Shown here one piece after another: positions 1 through 8,871 of a DNA stretch of 46,934 bases (position 1 is its first letter; each line of letters opens with the position of its first letter). The stretch is from an uncultured Balneolaceae bacterium. GTDB taxonomy: Bacteria; Bacteroidota; Rhodothermia; Balneolales; Balneolaceae. Location of the stretch: NCBI GenBank assembly GCA_937125285.1, contig CAKZLH010000005.1, forward strand, positions 1 through 46,934. The letters are read 5' to 3'. The position numbers were made by a program, and so were the translations under genes. The notes under the pieces were generated by a model. It saw only the letters and a program-made list of their open reading frames with translations, had not been told where the DNA came from and did not search any database.

Positions 1-1
1 T

Positions 2-1222
2 GAAGCCATCCTTGAACGAGCCCAGGCTTTACATGAACGCGTCATTAGTATCGACACGCACGTCGACATTAATACGAACAACTTTACATCGGATCGAAAT
101 TACACAACCGACCTACCCACGCAGGTGACCCTTCCTAAAATGGAAGAGGGTGGATTGGATGTGGCTTGGTTTATCGTCTATACGGGCCAAGACACCTTAA
201 GCGAAGAAGGATATGCGGCAGCCTATGAAAATGCCATCGATAAATTTGATGCCATTCACCGCTTGGTCGATGAATATGCACCCGACCGTATCGAATTAGC
301 TGTGAACTCAGAACAAGTTCGAGACATCCAAGCTCGGGGTAAAAAGGTTGCTATGATTGGGGTGGAAAATGCTTACCCGATTGGTACAGACCTCTCTCGA
401 ATCAAAGAATTTCATGACCGTGGAGCACGGTACATGTCGCTGTCTCATAACGGACATAGCCAATTTTGCGATTCCAATACGGGTGAACGGGATGATGTTT
501 GGTTGTATAATGGCCTAAGTGAACTGGGGAAGCAAGCAATCGTAGAGATGAATAAATGGGGGATAATGATCGATTTATCTCATCCCTCCAAAGCATCCAA
601 TATGCAAACCATGGCCTTATCCAAGGCACCCGTTATTGCTTCTCATTCTTCGGCACGTGCTGTGAATGATGTGAGTAGAAATCTAGATGATGAAGAATTA
701 ATAGCGTTAAAAGAGAACGGTGGTGTGGTTCAAACCGTAGCCTTTCGTAGCTATGTAGATTCTGAAAAACACGCCCAATGGCAAGCCGCCTCGGATGAGC
801 TATTTGATGCTCGAGCCGCTGAGCTAGGGTTTGAACGGCTCTCTTGGGGAGACATTCGTAGCCTTGAGGCGGAGGAACGAGACGAATATATGACGCAATA
901 TCGGGCGCTTCAAGCCGAAGTTCGAGCACAAATGGCAGAAAGCGGTCAATACGGGGTCGATGTTTCCGATTTCATCGATCACCTAGACTATATGGTGGAT
1001 CTAATAGGTATCAATCATGTAGGCATTAGCTCCGATTTCGATGGGGGCGGTGGGGTTCATGGATGGGATGATGCCTCAGAAACTTTTAGCATAACTCTTG
1101 AATTGGTTAAGCGTGGTTATAGTGACGAAGAAATTGATAAGCTTTGGGGTGGAAATCTGCTTCGAGTATTGGATGAAGTAGAAGCCGTTGCAGCCCAAAT
1201 CCAACAAGAAGAAGGAATCTAA
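2..1222 (+). CDS. Membrane dipeptidase (peptidase family M19), 5' end outside the window
   Basis: Zinc dipeptidase of the renal-dipeptidase (M19) family, hydrolysing dipeptides; bacterial members are often exported. The reading frame is open from base 2, so the true start lies upstream. The first in-frame GTG (base 125) cannot be the start, because the His-x-Asp zinc motif (DTHVD, bases 53-67) lies before it. The other expected residues are visible: a Glu in IGVENAYPIG, a His in LSHNGH, the two zinc His residues in IDLSHPSKA and IASHSSARAV, and the Asp of ISSDFDGGGG near the C-terminus. The family assignment is firm. Cell location and substrate are not decidable, because any signal peptide is outside the window. 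The gene ends 25 bases before dinB on the same strand. Confidence 0.93.
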   Translation, partial: EAILERAQALHERVISIDTHVDINTNNFTSDRNYTTDLPTQVTLPKMEEGGLDVAWFIVYTGQDTLSEEGYAAAYENAIDKFDAIHRLVDEYAPDRIELAVNSEQVRDIQARGKKVAMIGVENAYPIGTDLSRIKEFHDRGARYMSLSHNGHSQFCDSNTGERDDVWLYNGLSELGKQAIVEMNKWGIMIDLSHPSKASNMQTMALSKAPVIASHSSARAVNDVSRNLDDEELIALKENGGVVQTVAFRSYVDSEKHAQWQAASDELFDARAAELGFERLSWGDIRSLEAEERDEYMTQYRALQAEVRAQMAESGQYGVDVSDFIDHLDYMVDLIGINHVGISSDFDGGGGVHGWDDASETFSITLELVKRGYSDEEIDKLWGGNLLRVLDEVEAVAAQIQQEEGI

Positions 1223-1247
1223 TCACCCATTTCCCCGAAACACTTGA

Positions 1248-2372
1248 ATGGACCATCAAAAGGAGCCTTCTCCTACTTCAGCCCATGAATCTCTGCTGCG
1301 AAAAATTATCCATGTCGATATGGATGCTTTTTTTGCGGCCGTGGAACAGCGAGATCATCCAGAATGGAGAGGCAAGCCCGTTATTGTAGGTGGGCGACCA
1401 AGTGGTAGAGGGGTGGTATCGACGGCAAGTTATGAGGCGCGGGTGTTTGGAGTACACTCAGCGATGCCCACTGCTCAGGCTTATCGATTATGCCCGCATG
1501 GTATTTTTGTGCCTTCCCGATTCGATGCTTATAAGGAAGCATCTAAACAAATTAGAGAGGTGTTTTATGAATATACCGATCTGGTTGAACCCCTCTCGCT
1601 AGATGAGGCCTATTTAGACGTAACGCAAAATCATGTGGGCAATCCTTCCGCCACCTTGATTGCCCGTGAAATTAAGCAGAAAATCTATGAACGCACCCAG
1701 CTCACCGCCTCAGCTGGGGTAGGACCCAACAAATTTGTAGCAAAAGTAGCTTCGGATATGGATAAACCCAACGGGCTTACCGTTATTCCACCGGATAAAA
1801 TGGATGCCTTTCTAGAAGATTTACATATCAAAAAATTTTATGGGGTTGGAAAAGCTACCCTCCAAAAAATGCTTAGTTTAGGCATTCAATCGGGCCGAGA
1901 TTTAAAGCAGTGGGAACTGGTTGAATTGGTACGGATTTTTGGTAAATCAGGACATTATTACTACCGAATGGCCCGCGGAGAAGACACACGCCCTGTACAG
2001 TCTCATCGCATTCGAAAATCGTATGGAAAGGAACGAACCTTCAGTGAGGATGTATCGGATCGGGATTATATTCACCAATTTGTTGAAGGCTTATCGGCTA
2101 CTATTTCGGAGGGCATGCGCGCGATTCCGGCAGCGGGCAAAACCATCACGCTGAAATTACGCTATGAGAATTTCGAAACCATAACCCGAAGCCTGTCCCT
2201 TAATCATCATACCAATGACGCCAAAGAAATAAGTGCCGTTTCCAAGCAGCTTCTTCAGGAGACGGCTTTTGAAGAGCGCTCTATCAGGCTCTTGGGCATT
2301 AGTCTTTCCAACTTAGATATCAATGAAGACTATCGGGTTGAACAGCTTCAGTTAGGACTGGACGCGCGTTAG
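1248..2372 (+). CDS. dinB: DNA polymerase IV (Y-family translesion polymerase)
   Basis: Error-prone lesion-bypass polymerase of 374 residues, close to the usual length. Residues 20-31 carry the catalytic HVDMDAFFA motif, with the metal Asp and the paired Phe that includes the steric gate. SLDEAYLDV (around residue 120) supplies the second acidic pair. The little-finger region follows (about 250-360). The protein ends with QLQLGL, which matches the beta-clamp binding motif that tethers Pol IV to DnaN. The ATG at 1248 is followed by about 19 extra residues before the conserved core, so the N-terminus is slightly longer than in E. coli. It lies 25 bases after the dipeptidase gene. No LexA-type operator was recognised, so SOS control cannot be claimed. 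Confidence 0.97.
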   Translation: MDHQKEPSPTSAHESLLRKIIHVDMDAFFAAVEQRDHPEWRGKPVIVGGRPSGRGVVSTASYEARVFGVHSAMPTAQAYRLCPHGIFVPSRFDAYKEASKQIREVFYEYTDLVEPLSLDEAYLDVTQNHVGNPSATLIAREIKQKIYERTQLTASAGVGPNKFVAKVASDMDKPNGLTVIPPDKMDAFLEDLHIKKFYGVGKATLQKMLSLGIQSGRDLKQWELVELVRIFGKSGHYYYRMARGEDTRPVQSHRIRKSYGKERTFSEDVSDRDYIHQFVEGLSATISEGMRAIPAAGKTITLKLRYENFETITRSLSLNHHTNDAKEISAVSKQLLQETAFEERSIRLLGISLSNLDINEDYRVEQLQLGLDAR

Positions 2373-2421
2373 AGATTGGAAATCGTTAGAAATGGAGATC
2401 ATTACAGAATGACGCCTGTAA

Positions 2422-3504
2422 CTAATCTTGCTGATTCGATAAACCTGAACGGATGTGTAAATCGTGCTGAGGGAAGGGAATCTCGATATTGCGTTCGCGG
2501 AATTTTCGTACAATAGCTTGATTTAATTCGTTTTGAACAGTGTATCGTTCTTTCACATCAGGTATCCAAACAATTAGCTTCATATTCCAGGCCGAATCTC
2601 CAAAAGAGCGCAAATGTACATGGTGCTTGCGACGTTTCATCACGGTCTTATTCTCCTGAGCAACTTCCTCGAGCGCCTTCAATACGTCATCTAAATTAGA
2701 ATCGTAGGCAACTCCCACATCCAATACCATTTTAAAGGTGGGATCGCCATGTGAATAATTGATGACATCCTTACTTACAAAATCTGAATTAGGAACGATG
2801 ATGGAGATATTCTCCAAGGTTTTCACCTTCGTTGCACGGATATTGATTTCTTCAATATCGCCTTCAATCCCATTCACCATTACGCGATCACCCACACTAA
2901 TCGGGCGTTCAAATAGCACAATAAGGCCCGATATAAAATTTGAGGTGATGTTCTGGAGGCCAAAACCGATACCGACCGACAGAAAACCAAAAATCACAGC
3001 TAAGCCGGTAAAATCGACCCCCAAAAACTGGAAGGATATCAAAACCCCCACCACCACCAGCGTATATTGTGACATCCTTGCAAGGGTATATTGAAGCCCC
3101 TGATCATGAATGAATTTTGGTAAAATACTATCGCGTAGTAATCTTTTGAGGTACGAAGCACCCACGATAAAACCCAAAAGAAGTAGAATAAATACCGTAA
3201 GTGACATCAGCGTCACCTGCGTATTTGCTAAACTAAAAAGGGGGATGCTTAAGGTATCTTTTAGCTCGAGCAGCCATTGCCACCATCCGTCTCCAGATTC
3301 GGTTGATACCGCGGTGTTGGATGCCGCATTGTTTAAGGAATCGGATGAGGCGGTGTTGGATGCTGAAGTGCTTAATGAGGCAGTGTTTAATGCTGGATCG
3401 TTTAATGCCGCATTTTCCGTGCCAGACAAAATCGTATCGACGACCTGCAGAGAGGTCGTATTTAACGACTCTGATATTTGTACCCACAAAAGGGCGGGTA
3501 TCAT
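2422..3504 (-). CDS. Mechanosensitive ion channel of the MscS family
   Basis: Small-conductance mechanosensitive channel homologue (360 residues) that would release solutes under hypo-osmotic stress. The pore-lining helix and beta-domain entry are recognisable in the run GIGFGLQNITSNFISGL followed by LFERPISVGDRV. About three hydrophobic segments precede this (near residues 80-105, 125-150 and 155-180). The start is set at the ATG at 3504, which overlaps the glgP stop as ATGA; a longer frame would need a TTG at 3531. Before the first membrane segment there is a roughly 60-residue region rich in Ser, Ala, Asn and Thr, built from short imperfect repeats. The tight overlap implies co-transcription with glgP. 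The family is certain; gating properties are not inferable. Confidence 0.93.
   Translation of the reverse strand: MIPALLWVQISESLNTTSLQVVDTILSGTENAALNDPALNTASLSTSASNTASSDSLNNAASNTAVSTESGDGWWQWLLELKDTLSIPLFSLANTQVTLMSLTVFILLLLGFIVGASYLKRLLRDSILPKFIHDQGLQYTLARMSQYTLVVVGVLISFQFLGVDFTGLAVIFGFLSVGIGFGLQNITSNFISGLIVLFERPISVGDRVMVNGIEGDIEEINIRATKVKTLENISIIVPNSDFVSKDVINYSHGDPTFKMVLDVGVAYDSNLDDVLKALEEVAQENKTVMKRRKHHVHLRSFGDSAWNMKLIVWIPDVKERYTVQNELNQAIVRKFRERNIEIPFPQHDLHIRSGLSNQQD
3296..3424 (-). repeat. Imperfect short repeats coding the MscS N-terminal low-complexity region
   Basis: On the minus strand this stretch repeats variants of a unit coding Asn-x-Ala-Ser or Leu-Asn-x-Ala. On the plus strand the words gcggtgttggatgc, gtgcttaatgaggc and gtgtttaatgctgg recur in register. 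The unit is about 12-15 bases and degenerate. Slippage-driven length variation between strains is plausible. Confidence 0.6.
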
Positions 3505-6110
3505 TCCAAGCTTACTTCTTCTGATTTCCAAATTTCATCATTATAGTCTCTAATCGTGCGATCACTAGAGAATTTACCAACTCTTGCCACATTTAAAATA
3601 GCTTTTTTGGTCCATTCTTTTTCATTGCGATACACCTGCTCAAGCTCTTCCTGTTTTTTTACATAGGCTTCGTAATCGGCCAAGACCATGAAATAATCGC
3701 CTTGGTCTAATAAAGCCTGAATGATTGGATGAAATAAACCAGGATCTTCAGGAGAGAAAAAGCCATCCCGGATTTGATCCAGTGCGCGTTTAAGCTCAGG
3801 ATTTGACTGATAGTAAAGATGCGGATTATATCCTTGTCGGCGAAGTTCATCTACCTGCTCCACGGTTAATCCAAAGATGAAAATATTCTCATCTCCAACT
3901 TCTTCCTTAATCTCAACATTAGCCCCGTCCAAGGTTCCAATTGTAAGCGCACCATTGAGAGCAAACTTCATATTTCCCGTTCCTGATGCTTCCATTCCGG
4001 CGGTCGAAATTTGTTCCGATACATCCGCCGCGGGAATCATCTTCTCGGCTAAGGTAACTCGGTAATTATCTAGGAACACACATTTCAATCGGTCTGAAGT
4101 ATCTGGATCATTGTTGATCTTCTCACCAATTGCATTGATAAGCTTGATGTGCATTTTTGCCATGGCATATCCAGGCGCTGCCTTTCCACCGAAAATAACC
4201 GTTCTTGGAACCGTCTCCAGTGCCGGGTTCTCCTTGAGGCGATTATACAAGGTAATCACGTGAAGAGCCGCCATTAACTGACGTTTATACTCATGAATCC
4301 GCTTAATTTGTATGTCGAAAATTGACGTTGGATCAACTTCTAAACCTTTGGTCTCCTGAATATAATCGGCCAGTGCTTTCTTATTGTTTAATTTTATCTG
4401 GTTAAAGCGTTTCTGGAATTTCGCATCATCGGCTAGTGGCTCCAACTTTTTGAGCGTGTCTAAATCGGTAATCCAGCCATCCCCAATGTGTTCCGTAATT
4501 AGAGATGAAAGTTCGGTATTACATTGCTTTAACCAACGTCTTGGAGTGATTCCATTGGTTTTATTGGTGAATTTATCTGGATAGAGCTCATCAAATTCTC
4601 GGAACATATTTTCCTTGAGAAGTCGTGAATGAAGAGCCGCAACCCCATTCACTTTGGTGGCTCCTACAATACCCAAATGCGCCATATGTACGACTGGCTG
4701 CTCACCTTCGCTCACGATGCTTAGTCGTGACATTTTACCTCGATCATTGCCATAGGTAGCCTGTATATGATCCATGAATCTACGATTGATCTCATAGATA
4801 ATATTCATGTGGCGGGGTAGAAGATGCCGCATCAATGAAACCGGCCATTTTTCCAAGGCTTCAGGGAGAAGGGTATGATTGGTATAAGCCATGGTTTTCA
4901 CCGTAATATCCCACGCTTTTTCCCATGGCATATGCACCTCGTCGAGCAGGATTCTCATCAACTCAGGTATGGCTAAATTCGGGTGAGTATCGTTGCACTG
5001 AATGGCCACTTTTTCGGGCAGCTTTTCCCAATCCGAGCTATGATTTTTAAATCTTCGAATAATGTCCTGCAAAGAAGCCGCTACAAGAAAATACTCTTGT
5101 TTGAGGCGTAATTCCTGACCCACAAACACTTTATCGTTCGGATATAGTACCCGTGTGATGTTTTGCTCGAGCTGATTATTTCGCACGGCTTCGATGTACT
5201 GACCCTGATTAAAACTCTGTAGATCCAACGCCGTATCGGATTCCGCTTTCCAAAGTCTAAGCTGATTCACCACATTGTTGTTGTAACCAGGTACCGGCGT
5301 ATCGTAGGCCACGGCCAAAACCTTGTCGGTGCCATCCCAACTGTACTCAATTTGCCCATCTTTGGTGCTGTGCATTCCCTGATGGCCATAAAACTGAACG
5401 GGATATTGAATTTTAGGACGCACAATATCCCAAGGATTCCCATATCTGAGCCAGAGATCTGGCTTTTCTATTTGAAAGCCATCCACAATTTTTTGATAGA
5501 AAATACCATAGTCGTATCGGAGACCGTATCCAATAGCTGGAATACCCAAGGTAGCCATCGAATCTAGAAAACAGGCCGCTAATCTTCCCAAACCTCCATT
5601 TCCCAAACCTGCGTCCCATTCGGCATTGCGAATGTCGTCATAATCTAGACCCAAATCGGCACAGGCATCGGCCACTTCTTGTTGAACATCAAAATTCACA
5701 ACAATGTTATCCAACAAACGACCGATTAAATATTCCATAGAGAGATAATACACTCTCTTTACCCCTGTTTTATGATAGTGCGCCTGCGTGCTTAACCACT
5801 TATCATGTAAGCGATCCATAAGGGTTAATACCACACTTCGGTACTCATCCCATTGGGTTCGGGAGTATTCATCCTTAGCTAAGGTGTGACGAAGGTGAAG
5901 TTTAATGTCTTCTCGTAATGAATCACGATCCAAACCAGATCGTGTATAAATCTGCTGCTTCTTACCTGCTGAGGCGCTTGTCTTTTTTGTGGTTTTGACA
6001 GCCGCGGATTTAGCTTTGGACTTCGTTGTGGAGGTTGCCTTGGTTGCCTTGGTTGCCTTTGCTTTTTTTGCGGAAGTGGTCGTTGAAGTATTCTTCTTTG
6101 ATGATGTCAT
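3501..6110 (-). CDS. glgP: Glycogen/maltodextrin phosphorylase (GT35) with a Lys/Ala/Thr-rich N-terminal tail
   Basis: Releases glucose-1-phosphate from glycogen or maltodextrin ends by phosphorolysis with pyridoxal phosphate. The 869-residue protein carries the PLP signature EASGTGNMKFALNG with the Schiff-base Lys at residue 715. Family blocks include NGGLGRLAACFLDS and AIQCNDTHPNLAIPELMR. The core begins near residue 55. Residues 1-52 are an added tail almost entirely of Lys, Ala, Thr and Ser (KATKATKAT-type repeats), resembling bacterial histone H1-like tails and absent from E. coli GlgP. The ATG at 6110 is the only one before the core, so the tail is probably translated. Downstream mscS overlaps by four bases. 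Product glucose-1-phosphate would feed general metabolism; glgB and malQ lie about 7 kb away on the other strand. Confidence 0.97.
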   Translation of the reverse strand: MTSSKKNTSTTTSAKKAKATKATKATSTTKSKAKSAAVKTTKKTSASAGKKQQIYTRSGLDRDSLREDIKLHLRHTLAKDEYSRTQWDEYRSVVLTLMDRLHDKWLSTQAHYHKTGVKRVYYLSMEYLIGRLLDNIVVNFDVQQEVADACADLGLDYDDIRNAEWDAGLGNGGLGRLAACFLDSMATLGIPAIGYGLRYDYGIFYQKIVDGFQIEKPDLWLRYGNPWDIVRPKIQYPVQFYGHQGMHSTKDGQIEYSWDGTDKVLAVAYDTPVPGYNNNVVNQLRLWKAESDTALDLQSFNQGQYIEAVRNNQLEQNITRVLYPNDKVFVGQELRLKQEYFLVAASLQDIIRRFKNHSSDWEKLPEKVAIQCNDTHPNLAIPELMRILLDEVHMPWEKAWDITVKTMAYTNHTLLPEALEKWPVSLMRHLLPRHMNIIYEINRRFMDHIQATYGNDRGKMSRLSIVSEGEQPVVHMAHLGIVGATKVNGVAALHSRLLKENMFREFDELYPDKFTNKTNGITPRRWLKQCNTELSSLITEHIGDGWITDLDTLKKLEPLADDAKFQKRFNQIKLNNKKALADYIQETKGLEVDPTSIFDIQIKRIHEYKRQLMAALHVITLYNRLKENPALETVPRTVIFGGKAAPGYAMAKMHIKLINAIGEKINNDPDTSDRLKCVFLDNYRVTLAEKMIPAADVSEQISTAGMEASGTGNMKFALNGALTIGTLDGANVEIKEEVGDENIFIFGLTVEQVDELRRQGYNPHLYYQSNPELKRALDQIRDGFFSPEDPGLFHPIIQALLDQGDYFMVLADYEAYVKKQEELEQVYRNEKEWTKKAILNVARVGKFSSDRTIRDYNDEIWKSEEVSLE
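6034..6060 (-). repeat. Three tandem copies of a 9-base unit in the glgP tail
   Basis: On the plus strand gttgccttg occurs twice exactly and a third time with the last base changed. It encodes the KAT repeats of the phosphorylase tail. The tract could change length by whole codons without breaking the frame. Confidence 0.8.
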
Positions 6111-6450
6111 AATTGTAGCTCTATAACCTTTGTAATGAATGAGGATACCCTGAAATTGAATGCTTTATTGAATGGTAACAGCAATCAAACCTGTCTTCAG
6201 TAAAATTTCAGGTATCGAATATCAAATGATGTACGATGGAATATCTGTTGTGAGTGAGTGAATGTATAGCTTTATGAGCATTCATAGATGCATCCCTGAG
6301 CGTTTCTTACACGATGTACAGAGAATATCTTTGATGTTCACGTTGAGTGTATGCAGTGTAAAATAGCTTAATTTTTCCTTCTTTACCGTGGATAATTTGA
6401 AGAAATATGGCAGATAATGAGGTTTTTAAGGACTTTTTAACGGTTTGAAG
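6111..6450. other. 340-base gene-free interval between glgP and ispE
   Basis: No convincing coding sequence, tRNA or terminator hairpin was found. It should hold the glgP promoter on the minus strand, but no TAnnTTTG box was seen there. A plus-strand promoter-like pair at 6303-6333 is listed separately. The only frame after it is ten codons long (6334-6366). Confidence 0.5.
6303..6333 (+). promoter_or_regulatory. Orphan promoter-like pair: TTTC, 19 bases, TATCTTTG
   Basis: TATCTTTG at 6326-6333 fits the Bacteroidota -7 consensus TAnnTTTG exactly, and TTTC at 6303-6306 sits at the expected 19-base spacing (consensus TTTG). It points toward the 3' end of ispE, so a transcript would be short or antisense. 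This is sequence match only. Confidence 0.35.
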
Positions 6451-7332
6451 CTACCGATCAACTTCTAGCTCGTATATTCCCGTATCAGGCACAAATTTGG
6501 GTCGGGTTATATTGGCTCTATATCCCAACTGGATGAATGTTTCATAGGCTTCGGTGGCCACAAAATCTTGGTCAAATAATCCAAATACACTGGACCCGCT
6601 CCCGCTCATAGCTGCAAAGTTGGCGCCGAAATCAAGCATTTGGTCTTTCATATTACCCACTTGAGGAATTCGAGCGATAACCCCAGGTTCTAGATCATTA
6701 ACCAGCAAATAAGGCCATTCTTCAATGGGTTCTTCTAATAACACCCGCCGCAAAGGGAATTCAGGGGTATCGTTTGGGTACACAAGCTCATAGGCTTCTA
6801 CTGTCGAACTAGACTCATTGGGAAATACGGTTACAATCCAGGCATCGGGTTGAATATCACAGGGGTCGATTTCGTGTCCTAATCCCCGCCCCACACCAGC
6901 GTTGTTGTGGATAAAAAATGGGACATCGGCTCCGATCCGAAGGCCCACCTCGGCCAACTCGGCGGCGCTCAACCCCAGATTCGCCACCTTGTTCACCATA
7001 CGCAACACCGCAGCCGCATTCGAGCTCCCGCCGCCGAGGCCGGCGCCGGCCGGGATGCGTTTGTCCACGGTGATGTGGTAGTTGTCGCGGAGGCCGGCGT
7101 GCTCCTGAAGGAGCTGGAGGGCCTTCACGACCAGATTCGATTCATCAACCGGAATCGATGGATCGCTCATCTGAAGCCCCATCTCAGCCGCAGGCCTCAA
7201 TTCAATCCGATCACTCCACTCAATAAAACATAAACCCGTCTCCAATTCATGATACCCGTTGGGCAATCTTCGTAACACGTGAAGTCCAAGATTAATCTTT
7301 GCAAAAGATTGAGTCATCCATCGTAATCCCAT
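6451..7332 (-). CDS. ispE: 4-diphosphocytidyl-2-C-methyl-D-erythritol kinase
   Basis: GHMP-family kinase of the non-mevalonate (MEP) isoprenoid pathway. It phosphorylates the 2-hydroxyl of CDP-methylerythritol. The 293-residue length is typical. The N-terminal block SFAKINLGLHVLRR with PNGYHELETG, the ATP loop PAGAGLGGGSSNAAA (about residues 95-109) and the C-terminal MSGSGSSVFGLF glycine loop are all present. The ATG at 7332 lies three bases after the upstream cca stop, so the two genes are probably co-transcribed; an ATG five codons further in is the alternative. Bases about 6905-7135 are far richer in G+C than the rest of the gene (37 of 40 codons in 7021-7140 end in G or C), suggesting recombination. 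The protein itself looks intact. Confidence 0.97.
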   Translation of the reverse strand: MGLRWMTQSFAKINLGLHVLRRLPNGYHELETGLCFIEWSDRIELRPAAEMGLQMSDPSIPVDESNLVVKALQLLQEHAGLRDNYHITVDKRIPAGAGLGGGSSNAAAVLRMVNKVANLGLSAAELAEVGLRIGADVPFFIHNNAGVGRGLGHEIDPCDIQPDAWIVTVFPNESSSTVEAYELVYPNDTPEFPLRRVLLEEPIEEWPYLLVNDLEPGVIARIPQVGNMKDQMLDFGANFAAMSGSGSSVFGLFDQDFVATEAYETFIQLGYRANITRPKFVPDTGIYELEVDR

Positions 7333-7335
7333 AAC

Positions 7336-8760
7336 CTATCCCCACTCCTGTTGATGAGCCATCATATAATTAAAGGCCGCCTCGTGTTCATTGGGTATAT
7401 CTCCGTTCAAGATCGCCTCTTTAATATGATCCTTAATCACTCCAATTCGCTTCGATGGCGGAATACCCAAAGCGTTCATAATTTCCTCTCCCGATAAGGG
7501 ATTCTTCCAGTTCCGAATACGGTCTTTTTCTTCTACCTCCACAATCTTGCGTTCAACCCGTTCAAAATTCCTCATAAACCGACGCACTTTAAATTCATTC
7601 TTACTCGTAACATCCGCTCTACACAGCGTCATTAAATCGTCGATATCATTTTCGGCCTCAAAAATTAGACGCCGAACCGCACTATCACTGACCTGATCAG
7701 AGACCAACGCTATAGGTCTCAAATGTAATCGCACCAACTTCTGAACATAACGCATGCGCTCATCCATTGGTAAACCCAACCGTCGAAAAATACGAGGGGT
7801 CCATTTTGCCCCGAGCGCATCATGCCCGTGAAAGGTCCACCCATGATCCTCTTCAAAACGCTGAGTGGGGGGCTTTGCGATATCATGCATAATAGCCGCC
7901 CATCGCAACCAGAGATGGTCACTGACCTCAGCCACATTATCCAACACTTTTAAGGTATGCCAAAAATTGTCTTTGTGGCGCAATCCTTTACGCTCTTGCA
8001 CCCCCTGTAAGGCATGCATTTCTGGGAAAAACTCCTTCAATAAGCCTGTTTCAAATAAGAGAGCAAATCCAATGGAAGGCACCTTGCATGCTACGATTTT
8101 GTTCAATTCAACCAGAATACGCTCCTTGGATACAATCTGAAGTCGTGAAGCCATCTTACCAATGGCCTCAAGGGTTTCCGGATGCAGCTTAAAGTTCAAT
8201 TGAGCGGCAAAGCGTATGGCGCGCATCATGCGTAGTGGGTCGTCACTAAACGTTTTTTCAGGATCGATCGGAGTTTGAATGATCCCCTTATTAAGATTCG
8301 ATAAACCACCAAACGGGTCGATTAACATTCCCATTTGATCAAGATCTAAACTCCAATAGAGTGCATTGATGGTAAAATCACGGCGATTTTGATCGTCTTC
8401 AAGTGTGCCGTCTTCTACCAAGGGTTTACGTGAATCCTCTCGGTAACTTTCTTTCCGCGCACCTATGAACTCCAATTCAATGGCAGGAGTTTTGACTTGA
8501 GCCGTGCCAAATTGCTTAAAAAAAGAATATTTGCTGTTGATCCCTTTCGACCGGAAACTCTCATGCACCCGCTCGGCTAATTGAATGCCCGACCCAATGG
8601 TAACCACATCCATATCAACATCATTTTTGATGCGATCCAAGTAAAAATCCCGGACATAACCACCTACCAAGTAGCTTTCTTGCCCTAAAATCTTAGACTG
8701 TTGCGCAACCTCGTTTAAAATGGCTCGATGCGCCGACGGTATATCATGTGGAAAATCCAT
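7336..8760 (-). CDS. cca: tRNA nucleotidyltransferase / poly(A) polymerase family protein with HD domain (CCA-adding type)
   Basis: Class II nucleotidyltransferase that adds or repairs the 3' CCA of tRNAs. The head domain shows LVGGYVRDFYLDR followed by DVDMDVV (residues about 31-55), carrying the catalytic Asp pair. RRDFTINALYW and DPLRMMRAIRFAAQL are the family's RRD and nucleotide-template blocks. A C-terminal HD phosphohydrolase motif follows (RWAAIMHDIAKPP, about residue 285-297). The 474-residue length fits the Bacteroidota form of the enzyme. A related poly(A) polymerase or A-adding enzyme cannot be fully excluded from motifs alone. A TATCTTTA box lies three bases before the ATG, so the mRNA may be leaderless. 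ispE follows after a three-base gap. Confidence 0.9.
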   Translation of the reverse strand: MDFPHDIPSAHRAILNEVAQQSKILGQESYLVGGYVRDFYLDRIKNDVDMDVVTIGSGIQLAERVHESFRSKGINSKYSFFKQFGTAQVKTPAIELEFIGARKESYREDSRKPLVEDGTLEDDQNRRDFTINALYWSLDLDQMGMLIDPFGGLSNLNKGIIQTPIDPEKTFSDDPLRMMRAIRFAAQLNFKLHPETLEAIGKMASRLQIVSKERILVELNKIVACKVPSIGFALLFETGLLKEFFPEMHALQGVQERKGLRHKDNFWHTLKVLDNVAEVSDHLWLRWAAIMHDIAKPPTQRFEEDHGWTFHGHDALGAKWTPRIFRRLGLPMDERMRYVQKLVRLHLRPIALVSDQVSDSAVRRLIFEAENDIDDLMTLCRADVTSKNEFKVRRFMRNFERVERKIVEVEEKDRIRNWKNPLSGEEIMNALGIPPSKRIGVIKDHIKEAILNGDIPNEHEAAFNYMMAHQQEWG

Positions 8761-8763
8761 ATC

Positions 8764-8771
8764 TAAAGATA
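8764..8771 (-). promoter_or_regulatory. Candidate -7 box TATCTTTA, three bases before the cca start
   Basis: Read on the minus strand, the box is followed by GAT and the ATG at 8760. It matches TAnnTTTG except for the last base. Plus-strand AAAGATACGGA here is identical over 11 bases to the sequence before marC. No -33 TTTG was seen at the usual spacing. Confidence 0.5.
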
Positions 8772-8871
8772 CGGATGTTCACCTTTTGGTTCTGTCTTTT
8801 GTTGCAGGAGTTTTCTTCAAATAATCTTGCCTAAGTGAACGATAAAGAGAGTAGTTTAATTCTATATGTGA

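Noticed and set aside
3110..3553. A 147-codon plus-strand frame antisense to mscS and the end of glgP
   Set aside because: It is produced by the repeat-rich low-complexity code of MscS on the other strand; the MscS frame has full family support.
6905..7135. Mobile element insertion in ispE
   Set aside because: The GC-rich block keeps the frame and codes normal IspE sequence; no terminal repeats or transposase were seen.
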